Assembly: GCF_032854445.1 (NCBI RefSeq)
Contig: NC_088300.1
Span: forward strand, 61,044,984-61,108,983
Source: Liolophura sinensis
Taxonomy: Eukaryota; Mollusca; Polyplacophora; Chitonida; Chitonidae
Reading direction: 5' to 3'
DNA length: 64,000 nucleotides
The notes beneath the pieces are model-generated. The model worked only from the letters and a program-made list of their open reading frames with translations. It was not told where the DNA came from and did no database searches. Shown here in pieces: positions 12,535-42,291 of this stretch (positions are counted from its first letter, which is position 1; every line of letters begins with the position of its first letter). Position numbers and translations under genes: made by a program.

Positions 12535-14474
12535 CGTGTTTGAACAATGTTTTGATGGGGCACAGGAATAAACAAGGCCTTGTATGAGTGGGAGCTTAAG
12601 ATGTCTAGTGGAAGAGGCCTGGAGTTCACATTGGATCACTGTATATCTTGCATCGCTGTGGTCACATCCCAGTATAATCAAGCTCAAGCATGGACTCCTC
12701 TATGTTTTTTTTCTTTCTTTCTCTTTAACTTTACGTTAATGTTTTACACATCTTTTGCATGACCACCATGTCTTGTAAGTTGTTCCGAACCTTTGTAATC
12801 AAGTCATGTTCTTGAACAAGAATCATTTTTTATTTTAGTATGTCTAATTTGGTGGCAGTTGCTAATGCTACTTGTGTTTTTAATGTACTCAAAGTTATGA
12901 ATTTTGGGTCTGCTGATAATTACTTACATGCATAACCAGTTTCTGCCATGGTTTATAACAATTTTTTATAGTTTTTTATTTTTGTTCATATATGTTCTGT
13001 GGTATGACCAGAATATAACAGGGAACAAGAAAGAAATGTGAACTGTAGATGAGTAGTCAAAAAACTTAAATCAAAGTTTTGCTGTTTCATGTTCTGGGTG
13101 ATGTCAGCAGCTATTGCTGAAGGTATATTCTGTCCATATTAAAACAGTTAAATGCTTTTCCTTTATGTAATCAAATGTATCAATACCATATCCTCTATAT
13201 ACCAAGCATTCATTTAAAATATTTGTGGTCTCAATGAGAAAATTCATTCAAAAGCCACTTTCACAAATTCATTTTTACATAAATTTTTTGTCCAGGTTAA
13301 AATGGTACAAAGCAAAACAACTTCTGAGGAAAGCTATGAAAATGGATTTGACAAGTTTCATGAAAGTTGGCCGAAAAGTACATGTATGTATAAATTAATA
13401 TTATTACAGCACATGTTTAAGATGTATTTAATATACAAGGACCATGGCTCTGAAAGAGAACCATCAACCGTTGTGGGGTTTTTTTCTTGTGGAAGATATG
13501 ATGTTTGTTATTTATAGTATGCCAGTACCCTAAATTAAACCCCACCATTTGCCAGCAGTTATTTCAGATTATTAACTTTCCATTAGCACAAGCCAAGAGC
13601 TTTCACAAAGTTTGTATGTCACCATGAATAAGTGCTAAATTAAGATATGAAAGATATTTGTGAAAGATATGAAAAGCTATGTATTCTAAATAGATACATA
13701 ACAATCAGTGATCACAGTGCTGTGCACACAAATAACTTATCAGTGCTGTATTGGGAATACCCTGTATAATTTTAAAGATGAACCGAATTAATATTTATTT
13801 TAATAGCTTCCAATAGCAATCAGTGTTTCCAACTTACATATTTCTCTTATTATACATGCATTATATTAAAAGACATCTCACAACATATGCCTCTGCAGAT
13901 GCAAGGCCCATGTGTCTTAACAGCAACTAGTCAGTATCAATGCTGATACAGTAGTAGTCATTGTGAACAAGGTTTCATTTGGAAAAACTCAGGCTTCGAG
14001 ACATGTGCCTTCTTTGCTCTACTTTGTTGATGCGTATCCAGAAACTGTTCAGTGGTCAAATTATTTATTTGCCAGGGCAAGGCAAATAAATAATCTTAAC
14101 TTTGTGTAGAAATTGTAATACAGTTCATAAAATCACTTTTCAAAGCAGTGAAACAAATAAACAATGTAATGATTGTGGTTTATCATTATAGTCTGCCTTC
14201 TATTGAGCCTGGCCTGTTGGTCAGATGCGCTTTGATGACAGTGTATATGGGGAAAGTGTTGATTATCTTACCATTGTATCTACAGTATATAAATTTAAAT
14301 AAATGACACGCTTTTATATCAAATATTTTGAATTATCTCTTGATCTGGAGTCTCAACCAGTGAAAAAAGGAAGGAAGCCTCCTGTGTTACCTCGTGAACT
14401 GCAGTCTTCCGTTCCTATTACTTGTAAGCAGGAGACAAAGGTTCATGGCTGAGTCGTTGAGTTTCAGATTAAGG

Positions 14475-14705
14475 AGCAGGCCTGTGGCTTAGTGGTTAAG
14501 TTTCCTGCCTTTTAATCGCTAGGGCACATAAGGTGCAAGTTCAAACCTAGCAGGGACAGGAAATCGGATGTAGGAAAGTTCATTAGTAACTACGTGGCAA
14601 AGGTTTACAAGGGAATTGCAGGAACTACAAGGGAATTACAAGGAACTTCAGTTTTCTCCCACCATAGAACTGACCACTGTCATGTAAGTGAAAAATTCCG
14701 GAGTG
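14475..14705 (+). repeat. diverged tRNA-derived SINE-like element
   Basis: Has a tRNA-like head with an A-box-like TGGCTTAGTGG and a B-box-like AAGTTCAAACC, then a 3' part (CATGTAAGTGAAAAATTCCG) resembling the family 1 tail. The internal segment differs from family 1, so it may be a separate subfamily. No target-site duplication was identified. Confidence 0.55.
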
Positions 14706-15052
14706 TGGCATTTGGTCTACTGTCAAGTGTATTGTAATAGGATGAGACCATCTGGGCATGGCATTCTTTAGTATGCACTGTTTTGCTCAGTTTTGCAAAT
14801 TTTGATGTGGGGTGGTACATGTATATAGAATATAAGAATGTAATTGAAAAAATATTATATGAATAAAAATAAACGAATCTTCTGAAATATGTTCTTGGGT
14901 GGGTTTGGATGTCAAAATATTGTAAGAATGACGCTGTCTTAGTGTTCCAGCACCATAGCGGTCAACGTCAGAATTAGCAATGGTCTGGTTTCAAGGAGAA
15001 CACCATTTTGGTGTGACCCGAAAGACATTCTGGGTAACGTTCTGATTGGTTT

Positions 15053-15265
15053 TTATTTAGTTGGTTGTTTTACGCCATAACTCGAGAATATTTTACCTTA
15101 TATTACGATGGCCAGTATTATTTTGAGTGGAAGTCCCAAGAAACATGTGACCATCCACACGTTGCTGGAAGGCCTTCTCTCGTACAACAGAAGAGGCAGC
15201 CCGCATGAGCTGGATTTGAAGTCACAGCGTATGCATTGGTGAGAGGTTTTCTAGGCCATTGTGAT
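15053..15265 (-). repeat. diverged SINE family 1 copy
   Basis: Reads on the minus strand from a head part (GAGTTCAAGTCCAGC-like, seen as GCTGGATTTGAAGTC on plus) to a tail (GTTTTACGCCATAACTCGAG on plus). Faces the copy at 15408-15592 head to head. Confidence 0.75.
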
Positions 15266-15407
15266 GCACTACCATGCTTACCACGATAAGTTTTAAAGCC
15301 ATAAACAAATTCATCACCTACAGGATATTGATCGGCTGTAAATTCGGAGGGAGGGGGCCCGAGGGTTGCCTGAAGTGGATAACGTGCCATCTGAGCGCAA
15401 TAAACTA

Positions 15408-15592
15408 GAAACCTCTTACCGGTGCGGTCGTTGCGAGTTCCAGTCCAGCTCGTGCTAGTTTCCTCTGCTGCCCGTATGTGAGAAGGTCTTCTAGCAAATT
15501 ACGGATGGTCAAGGTTTTTCCTTCCACCATACAGCTGGCCACCATGGTATGAGTGAAAACATTCTTGAGTACGGTGGAAAGCACCAATCAAA
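15408..15592 (+). repeat. diverged SINE family 1 copy
   Basis: Contains TGCGAGTTCCAGTCCAGCTC (B-box region), the GAGAAGGTCTTCTAGCAAAT body and a CATTCTTGAGTACGGTGGAA / CACCAATCAAATA tail. Opposite orientation to the copy at 15053-15265. Confidence 0.75.
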
Positions 15593-16317
15593 TATAGAAT
15601 TAAGGTGGATAAAACTGGAGTGAACAGCATAATCATTCATCAGGGGTATCCTGTAAAGGCCCACCATAAAGCCTTTCTGTGGAATGTAGGTTTAGCGTAA
15701 AAAAAACAGCATGTTAAAGGTGGTGCTCCATTGCTTAATGTACTTGTACAATGGGGATCTGTCAAAAGCCAGTCAGCAGGACCATGCAAAATTTTATGAC
15801 CTCAAAAAGGTAACAGTATGAGGTTACAATAGAAATTGATACATTAAAACGGTGTGGACGTTGTGCTACAATCCACTCTTTACATAACAATGGCTCAAGG
15901 TCCTACTTCACACCAGGGCAACCTCATTGGATTGAAAAATATGCCACCTCCCCATTTTTCATCCCGCAGCACTGCACTTCCTTGAATTCTCAGTTTTCAA
16001 GAATCGAATGAATGCTTGAAGAGAAAATCAAACCAGACAAAAATTCCTTCCATCAGTAAAATAAACCAGGCTACTTAAGGTTTTTGCATTCTTTAACCAC
16101 AAACTAATCCATGACGGCAAATGTCTGTTGTAAGATCACTACACTAGTGCGAACAACTGCACATTGAAAATGATGGTACCATGTTCAAATCTAACTCTTG
16201 CTTATCCAGCAAGGTGTCTTTAATGGTTATCATCACTGTGTCAGTTAAATACAAGATCATAGGCTGGGCTGGTGCTAAATATTTCTTAAATGTGGGTTCT
16301 TCCTTCCTTGCTCTATG

Positions 16318-16465
16318 ATTTATTTATTTGACTTGGTGTTTTACGCCCTACTCGAGAATATTTCACTTATATTTCGAGAAAGCAACAGTGGTCAGCATCA
16401 CAGTGGGTGGAAACCCCATGACCATCTGCAGGTTTCTGACAGACCTTCCCACGTACGACCTTGGT
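16318..16465 (-). repeat. SINE family 1 fragment
   Basis: On plus it begins with the tail (TTTATTTATTTGACTTGGTG, TTTTACGCCCTACTCGAG) and runs to the GACAGACCTTCCCACGTACG body. The head is lost. Confidence 0.8.
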
Positions 16466-17062
16466 CTATGAGATTATTGTTCAAATCCAGCTGTCACTTG
16501 ATCAACAAGATGTCCTTGCATAAATTAAGTACAAGATCACAGTTTCAGCTGTTATTGTTACATAGGGACCAACCTGATGGTCAGGTTCAAATCCAGATAT
16601 CGCGTGTTCCACAACATGCTGAGCTTCCCTCTTAACATAGATCTGAATTACACATGGAGCATTCCTGTGCACAGCCCAAAACACTGCTTGCTGAAAAACT
16701 AATTTTCTCCTGATTTTGTAAATATCCATAGTATCCCTTCACTGTGACACCAACTGCCAATTTTACTTGAAGTTTTCACTCTATGTTCTGATAACTAACC
16801 TACATGTAAATAGTGCATTTGGTGTAAGATATCCATGCACTGATGTGCACTGATGTGCACTGATGTACCCATAGTTTCACAGTACTCAGTCCCACGTCTT
16901 TTTTTTTTTAACTGGACACAGCATACATTGTGCTTCGTGGATTGATACAGATTTGAACAAATCACATTTTCCAACTGCTATCAATTTTAAAAGTGGCAGA
17001 AACAAATCACTCTAGCAACAAGACATAACAACCAGACCTTCTCTTCACTGTGGCATCCCAGA

Positions 17063-17068
17063 TTTATT
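17063..17068 (-). terminator. RPS16 polyadenylation signal
   Basis: TTTATT on plus, i.e. AATAAA on the minus strand, begins 18 bases after the stop codon. This fits the very short 3'UTRs typical of ribosomal protein mRNAs. Confidence 0.75.
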
Positions 17069-17085
17069 ACCAAATAAAGTACAAA

Positions 17086-21656
<4,571 letters not shown>

Positions 21657-21664
21657 GTTGAATT

Positions 21665-21675
21665 GAAAAGGAAGG
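21665..21675 (-). promoter_or_regulatory. candidate 5'TOP tract of RPS16
   Basis: The minus strand reads CCTTCCTTTTC about nine bases before the ATG. Ribosomal protein mRNAs typically start at a C in such a pyrimidine tract, which places them under TOR-dependent translational control. Transcription start inferred, not observed. Confidence 0.55.
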
Positions 21676-24600
21676 CGAACGGGGTGACCTTTGCGAAATT
21701 CACGGTGGTCTCAGCCAATCATCATCGTTCTTATGAAAACGCACTGTGTTCTTCACTCGCCGCTGTTCATTGGTTGGAGATGTTTCCGTGCCTGCACTTG
21801 CACATTAATGTCACCAGTGTAAACAAATCCACGTGCTGCATAGCGTTTATTACGATTGAGCAGTCAGTGTTTGAATATAAGTGCTGGAGCATATACTCAT
21901 TCAGTACAACAAATCGAAGTTGATGTACAAATATTGTAATCTCCTACGGCTTAATTATCTGCGTGACTTTTTATGTATGCCTGTATTCTGTGTAGAACAA
22001 ATAAACAGCAATAGCTTTGTAGAAATTCCATCTTCGTTAAATATAAAAAATAATATATACGTATAACCTTATGCTTTTATATCTCTCCGTTTATGCTAAA
22101 AGTGACTATATACATATATGCAAAGAGTCTGATTCGATAAAATGAAGACAGACATTTGGATCTTTTTACTAAAGGTAATGTCGAAATGTTTCCAACAAAT
22201 TAGACAGCACGTGTGTATTGCGGCGTCACATCCAGTGAACAGGTGTCTGCTCAAGAACGTTTTCTGAATATCTACACTACGGGACATTAATTAAGGGCAC
22301 TACTAAAGACACAAAAGGAGGAAAGGCAATTGATGTCCATCGTAAACCATAATTTACTGGACCCACTGACCTAACATAATACAACATGTATAATAGACCA
22401 GTGAGGTATAGTATGCTAGCTTGAATTCATTTCCCACTAACCTGAAAACCAATACTATAAAACATCTCCCTGTATAATATTTGATGTACATGTAGCTTCT
22501 TATCTTAAAAAAAAAGGACTAGAATTATATGTATTCAGCCTGGCTGGCATCCAATCTAAGTTCCCTCTAGATCGGATTACTTTTATAAAATATAAAAATT
22601 GTCAAAACAGAAATTGCCATGTGTTTATTTTGGTTTTCTCGAATTCAACAAACTGAGGCAAATATGTAGTGAACTCTTTATTGATGTTTTAGGTTGCCAC
22701 AATATATAGCTGCAACACTGTCGATGTGGCGTTATGTGATATAATCGAGTCATCCCTTCACGCTGAAAAGCTGTACCACACATGGCAACTGACATATAAT
22801 GTAACTAGAAGACGATTATACTTGTGATAATATGGTTTTCTAAACCTCATCTCAAGGAAATCAGTTTTGAAAAGCTTTGAATTTTTTATTTATATTCATA
22901 AAAATATGGAATAAAAAGAAGAATGGTTTACAAGTTATATAGTGATATTTCATATGCTAAACCTGATAACTATCCAATACAGACAAGGGCGGATTGTGTG
23001 ACTTCCTCTGGAATTGAAGTGTGCCATGATCGGGGTGTACACTACAGAAGAGTTTTCCTCACTCTCAAACTATGCGAGATCTTGGTGATCGATGATCCTC
23101 GTCTAGCGTTCTTGAAAGACCATTTGCCTTCCACAAATGATATGGTATACATATATCTGTATCTTACACATGGAAATGTTTGTCGGTAACTTCACAGGTT
23201 GGTCAGTAACTTGTTAAAGGTCAGTGGTGTCCCTCCAGGCACTCGGTTTAATCCTCCACGTGTGATCTTGCATGAATGTCGTTGGGGAGACCACTTGCCT
23301 TTGACCAGCTATATGATATTAATGTCACGCGCCAATAATTCGCCAGTAACAAAAAGTTGGTCCTGATCTCCTTTCTTCTCCACACATATTTACACTACAG
23401 TCGATATAACACTAGTGAAAAATTCATGACACGTGGTGATATACGCATGCATGTTTCAAGGTTAAAGGCAAAGAAAACACTAAAATAAAGTATTTATCTG
23501 ATGAAACAAAGGAACATACAAAAAAAAACATTCAACACTGTCCAGGAAAATACTCTGATTATTTTTTTACAATTTTTCCATGTTCATCTGTCTAAACTGA
23601 CATACAACAAAATACATGCATTTAAAAGAAAGGATTCTATTGTGGTCTGTTGGCACCCAGAGGGTATTTGTGATATCGCAGCAATATTTTTGGGTTGAAA
23701 TAGGTCGTTTCAATGTCCATTTGTTGAATGCATTCATAGCTTGAAACGAAGATGCACTTTAAGTGATGAAAAGCAGCAATCTATGTGTGTTAAGTGGCAA
23801 AAAGCTGAAGTGACATCACTGGTCCCAATATGGTCAGAAAAGGCCACAGCTGAATCCAAAATTTGAAATCCATTTTACTAGGTCGAAAAATATTCTAAAA
23901 AACAATATCAAGCTATTTTCCCGGGCACTATTTAATGGTCTTTCATCTGACATGAATTTCATGTTAGTGTGTTCTTTGCCTTTAACCTTTCAAGTGGTCT
24001 ATTTAAAAGTGCGCGTCTGCACTGCATGCATGGTGGATCTACTAGTCATGACTTAGGCATGTTGCAGTATAATTGTGTTATGATCCTGCATGGCCTTTAG
24101 GTAGAACATATTTCGTGGATATATCTAGAATGTAGATATACCGTGGATACCTGTATATTTTAATGGACGCTTTAATTAACACCCTTGTTATTCCCCGTAT
24201 AGTAATATATAGGCCTAACGGCAGGAGTGAAAAATACCGGTTTTTCAGTTCATTAGTGCAATCAATATTTAGTGGAATCACAGACAATTCTATTTTAATT
24301 TGAGGTTTCTCGGCATTGGGTGTTTGAGTGACATTTCTCCGTGGAGTTACCATGCGATTTTACATTTGGGAGGCTTTAAAATAACCACAGATGACAGAAT
24401 CGTCCGAACCCTATTTATACCTAATATGTATAAATAAGGTAGTCAACTCCAATGCTTGAGACAGAAGTGTCAACTTTACATAACTGGACATAAAGCACGG
24501 AAAAATAGTCCAATCTCAACCAAACAACGTTTACTCGAAAGCTGACACATTAAGCTTTACATTGGTGTGTGAATAGGCAAACAAGCATGCTTTCACTTGG

Positions 24601-25369
24601 CTACACGAAGCCGGAAACCCGTAAGTTCGTAGGTTTTTGGTTTAGTCGAACCAATCCGGTAACACGAGAAGACCGTCAGGCGACATGCGCTCCTCTCACA
24701 GCGGTTATGACCCACATAACCGCTGCGAGGGGAGCGTACAGACGACATTTTCTGGCTTGATTTCTCAGCGATGAAAGCCGCTGGAGCCATCATATTTAGA
24801 TTCCATCCACCATATGAAATGTTATTTTAATAAAACATTTTGAAATACCTTGATTGGTCAAAGAGAATGTAGCATTCTCTGTTTTTTTTTACTCCATAAT
24901 CGCACAGCTGTCAGTTCAACTTGCCTCCATTTAAAGTGATTTGAAATTTTAACCATATTCTAAGATCGCTTGGTGATCCCGTGGCACGGTGATTGAAGTG
25001 ATGAACTATCGCATGCTACCGTGGCCCATATACGAGATTATCCGTTTACCTTAACTTTTGTAGCTTTTTCTTAGGTTTCCTCTTGGGTGAAAACCATTTC
25101 ACTTTAACGGTTTTCAAGTGGGTGAAAACTTTCACCCAAGCAGAAACGTTTTCACCCAGGTCATTAACATTTTCGCTGAAATTATTTGTATGATGTATGC
25201 TTGTTATATGTTTTCCCTGTGATTTCCCCCCATCCTGTAGGTGATGGCATCTGCATTTACTCAAGCGAGCAATGTCCAGCATAGATTACGAAGCCAATAG
25301 CACAGCAGGAATATGCATGGGGGAGGGTATAATATTCCTATAGTTCTGCTTTTACATTTCTGTCCAGCT
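21676..25369. other. intergenic stretch upstream of RPS16
   Basis: AT-rich, no recognised gene on either strand. The open frames at 22923-23189 and 24593-24793 lack domain or splice support. A strong hairpin lies at 24688-24736. Around 25090-25190 the motif GTGAAAACnnTTCACCC recurs in short irregular copies. Confidence 0.55.
24688..24736. repeat. 22-bp inverted repeat with 5-base loop
   Basis: Left arm CGCTCCTCTCACAGCGGTTATG splits as CGCTCCTCTCACAGC plus GGTTATG. The right arm CATAACCGCTG / CGAGGGGAGCG pairs with it at 20 of 22 positions, with one further wobble. Much more GC-rich than its surroundings. Confidence 0.85.
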
Positions 25370-25569
25370 TCAACTAAGTTTCTGTGAGTTAGGTGGCCTA
25401 CGAACCCTTCCAAATCTACGTGTACCTGTAACCGGAGTGCGGTTTACCGGTCCTTTTCGTTTCACAGAGGGAACAACGCTGGCTTGCTTGTGACTATGAT
25501 CTTTATTTCTTTCCTCTGATTTTACATTTGGACTGGGCTCATTCGTATGTGTGACAGTCGTACGCAAAC
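25370..25569 (-). CDS. candidate terminal exon of an unrecognised minus-strand gene
   Basis: A strong acceptor (TATTTTTCCAG) precedes a 200-base open segment ending in TGA (25372-25370). It reads LRTTVTHTNEPSPNVKSEER and later VNRTPVTGTRRFGRVRRPPN, ending SQKLS. The composition is basic, Ser/Pro/Lys-rich and low in hydrophobics, as in disordered nuclear-protein tails. No family assigned. The partner exon may be the segment at 27210-27354. No convincing AATAAA was found downstream. Confidence 0.5.
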
Positions 25570-26990
25570 CTGGAAAAATAACAGATACAAGCATAGAACG
25601 ATGACAAGCAAATAAGCGACAGCTTAACTCAAACCGACCGCGTTTGGCGAGGCCTCAGCAATGTCATGGAAACTGTCGTACCCAAACCGCGCCTTGTACG
25701 TAGGGGCCTACAGATGTAGTTAAACCTTCCCTTCTCTCATAAAAACAGTGTTCAAATGGTTCAACTAATGGAAGGATCGTAGTCACTATAGTGCAAAGAA
25801 AAGCAAATAAGTAAAAAAAAAAAAAAAAAAGTTTTACACATCTAATACAAATGCATAAGAATTGTGAGCACGTACGTCAGCAATATGAAATAGCCTCTAA
25901 CCCAGAAAGCTAAACACTGTCTATAAAGGACCATGCAATTTGTGCTAACTCGGTAGCGCCTTACCCTGTCACGTACCGGTTTAAGGCCATTAGGGTTTTT
26001 TCCACGAAAATAAAAACACGTGGAAATCTCACCATCGTGGAAACAGTACATACTGAGCGATATATTGAGCAGAAAAGTAAAAAATGAGAAAATCAGACCC
26101 GTGGAGCGCGTACTGTGAGGAGTGATACCCCTGACCAATCAACGCCACTCGCGCCCTTTTTCACACTTGCCGAGGACGGTGTGGATTCCACCAGACTGTA
26201 AGTTCAATGAAATGTCCTATGTTTTTACCTGTTTGCGATTTTATTTAACATTTTAAAACATCGTAAAATAATCAGACACGCAGATGCCTTCATAAAGTTT
26301 GGGTAATACCAAGGAAAATGTATACAAAGTTACAAACTCATCGTGTGAAAGCTCCATTAAAAAAAGGAAAACATTCTCGATCCCGCCAAATAAATCATGG
26401 CTTTCGGTCAGTGATGACAAGATGGCTCTTTGTCGCATGTATTGATTACGCCCTGCATCTTGAGTCATGGCATCCACAGGAAATTCTAGCAAAAGTGTTC
26501 TGGTGACATGAAAACTTGAAGTAAACACCTACATTTTTCATGTACCGGTAGTCGTCCATAGCCGATTAACTTATTCATAGTTTAGAGCACCCCGATTCCT
26601 CGCAAGGAACAGGGAGTGACAAATAACATAGAGCTAAATGGGCGAAATGTTGATTTTTGTCCATTGCTAAAGTTTAAAGTACTACAGAACATTGAAACTT
26701 GCACATTGCATATCTTGATTACTTTTCCAGGAAGAATTTCTTACCTGAAAGCTATATTTCTCATTTTTTATGCTAAAATCTCCTTTAGTGCCTTTCTCAC
26801 CTGGGTTAAATTCGCATTGTTTTCACCTCCAGCACTCTAGTCTTGTGACCAAGGAGTGTGTTGATGATTGGTTCAGAGCAGCTATAACATCATTGCAAAA
26901 CTATGAATAGCTAGTTGTCTTACTGTACCTTAATGTGCCTCCCCAGAGTAATAGGGCGAGTCAGCACTTCAGGAGTCCCGCAAACACGTG

Positions 26991-27144
26991 GACAAGACAG
27001 GGTGGGAGCTTTTACAGAACATGCTAGACTGAATACTCATCTCGCATGGCGGGGTTTGCCCGTGCCACGGTGCTGTTGGCAGCTGCCGTAAAATCACATT
27101 TTAGTAGCAATGGTTTGTGAAAGCCCCCACCCTATCTTGTCTCC
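26991..27144. repeat. imperfect inverted repeat, about 24-bp arms, ~105-base spacer
   Basis: Left arm GACAAGACAGGGTGGGAGCT (26991-27010) and right arm AGCCCCCACCCTATCTTGTC (27122-27141) pair with two mismatches that are transitions. Pairing extends a few bases further. Could be a small foldback element or a structured RNA. Confidence 0.6.
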
Positions 27145-27209
27145 AACTGCGTGAGCTCTGGAGATTCCTAAAAGGCCGAATATAGTCCTACATATTAATT
27201 GACGCTAAC

Positions 27210-27354
27210 TTTCTCCTCGATGCCTGAGTGAGGCTGTAACTTGAATCCAAGTGTGTAACTGAAGTCCAGTGTTCTCATGTCAGCTGATGACTGTTCTATG
27301 GAATACTGTTTGTTTACTGAAAACAGTCGTTCATCTGGGCAATTACTTGTGTGT
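27210..27354 (-). CDS. candidate internal exon of an unrecognised minus-strand gene
   Basis: Acceptor CATCTGTTTTTAG is followed by an open segment reading HTSNCPDERLFSVNKQYSIE, then SSADMRTLDFSYTLGFKLQP and HSGIEEK. The proposed donor AAA|GTTAGC is weak and the frame stops 13 bases further on. Same strand as the exon at 25370-25569, so the two may belong together, with intervening exons not found. Confidence 0.35.
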
Positions 27355-27534
27355 CTAAAAACAGATGGCCACAGTCCCCAATGATTTTCCATTTACTTAC
27401 ATGTTAATGTTTAACCTCACAGCACTGTCCTTAAATCTGCAAGCCCCGAAAGGTCAGGGCCTGATAATACTCGGGTCCTGAGACAACTCCAGTCAAATTC
27501 CTGATATGGGTTGACTGATAAAACTGACAAACAG

Positions 27535-27600
27535 CTGACAGACAGGCAGGCAGGGAGGCAGGCAAGCAGGCGAATGTTTGCAGTCTTAGTAGGCAAGCAA
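27535..27600. repeat. (GGCA/GCAG)n-rich simple repeat
   Basis: GACAGACAGGCAGGCAGGGA and related tetranucleotide units. It accounts for the Cys/Leu-rich minus-strand open frames over this stretch. Confidence 0.8.
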
Positions 27601-28051
27601 GCAATTCTGGAGATGCAGGTGGTAACATGAAAGAAGAAATGAATTGTGACAGGCCTTGGTTGAATCATAAAATGTTGGAGACTTTAAGCCATGTCTATAT
27701 GTTTATATTTAGGCCACACCAATTTTAATTGTTGTTTTACGGGCGGAGTAAATCTTTTCTCAATGTCGGAGGAGGATATGAAAATAAAAGATGAAAATCA
27801 TCTAATTGGTGGAAAATGTCTATCTCGACAATTTTTCATGTTGAAGACATATTTTCATGATCCGAAAGCCTTGAAAAACAGGAAAATCATAAAAAATCAA
27901 GATCGGACAAAATGAAAATAAAACAGTGGATTCCATTTTCATCCATTTCTTTATTTTTTAATGTCAGCTAGCCCATAAAACATAAAATAAAATTGGTGTC
28001 GCCTAATAAGACATTGCAAATAATCTGTCCCTTACATTATATACAAGCGAA

Positions 28052-28311
28052 TGGGGTCTCCGTGGTTAGCGCGCTAGCGCAGCATAATGACACAGGAGCC
28101 TCTCACCAATGCATTTGCTGTGAGTTCAAGTCCAGCTCATGCTGGCTTCCTCTCCAGCTGTACGTGGGAAGGTCTGCCAGTAACCTGCAGATGGTCGTGG
28201 GTTTCCCCCGAGCTCTACCGGGTTTCCACCCACCATAATGCTGGCCGCCGTCATATAAGTGAAATATTCTTGAGTATGGCGTAAAACACCGGTCAAATAA
28301 ATAAATAAATA
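28052..28311 (+). repeat. near-full-length SINE family 1 (first of tandem pair)
   Basis: Head GGTTAGCGCGCTAGCGCAGC, B box GTTCAAGTCC, the body AAGGTCTGCCAGTAACCTGC and a tail ending TCAAATAAATAAATAAATA. The A-box region is shortened (TCCGTGGTTAGC). Confidence 0.93.
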
Positions 28312-28314
28312 TAT

Positions 28315-28555
28315 TCAAGCGCCTCTGTGGCTGAGGGACTTAACCCACCAACACGGTGCAGTAACCAAGGAGCCTCTCACCAATGCAGTCACAATGAGTT
28401 CAAGTCCAGCTCATGCTGGCTTCCTCTCCGGCCGTACATGGGAAGGTCTTGCAGTAGCGTGCACATGGTTGTGGATTTCCTCCCACCATAATGCTGGCGG
28501 CTGTCGTAAAAGGGAAATGTTCTTGAGTGAAAGACTTAAATAAAATAAATATATT
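28315..28555 (+). repeat. SINE family 1 (second of tandem pair)
   Basis: Starts with GCGCCTCTGTGGCTGAGGGA immediately after the tail of the previous copy and carries GAGTTCAAGTCCAGCTCATG and a shortened body. It ends in AAATAAAATAAATATATTT, about 115 bases before the TYMS ATG. Confidence 0.9.
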
Positions 28556-28669
28556 TTGCACAAGTCACTATTTTATGTCTTTAAAATTTTGTAGGCTTAG
28601 CACCACTTACACCATCATCTGCCATCATCATCCTTCATCATCCATCATACCAGTACCGACACAGAAACC

Positions 28670-42291
<13,622 letters not shown>

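Larger units (their letters stand above)
12535..17062. other. MTPN 3' flank and intergenic DNA
   Basis: Probable MTPN 3'UTR followed by repeat-rich intergenic sequence up to the 3' end of RPS16. AATAAA signals occur early (12567-12572) and again between about 14080 and 14870, so the transcript end is not fixed. SINE-like copies lie at 14475-14705, 15053-15265, 15408-15592 and 16318-16465. No gene recognised. Confidence 0.6.

Noticed and set aside
13296-13383. Possible exon after MTPN reading LKWYKAKQLLRKAMKMDL
   Set aside because: Good acceptor (TTTTTTGTCCAG) and donor (GTATGT), but it lies past the MTPN stop, no neighbouring exon fits its phase, and no family is recognised.
24593-24793. Minus-strand open frame starting MMAPAAFIAEKSSQK
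   Set aside because: Spans a hairpin and has no homologue I recognise; the open frame alone is not enough.
26253-26528. Minus-strand open frame with LLEFPVDAMTQDAGRNQYMR
   Set aside because: Looks partly protein-like, but neither a convincing acceptor nor donor frames it, so it was not added to the candidate minus-strand gene.
27417-27668. Leu/Cys-rich minus-strand open frames
   Set aside because: Product of a GGCA-type simple repeat read in different frames.
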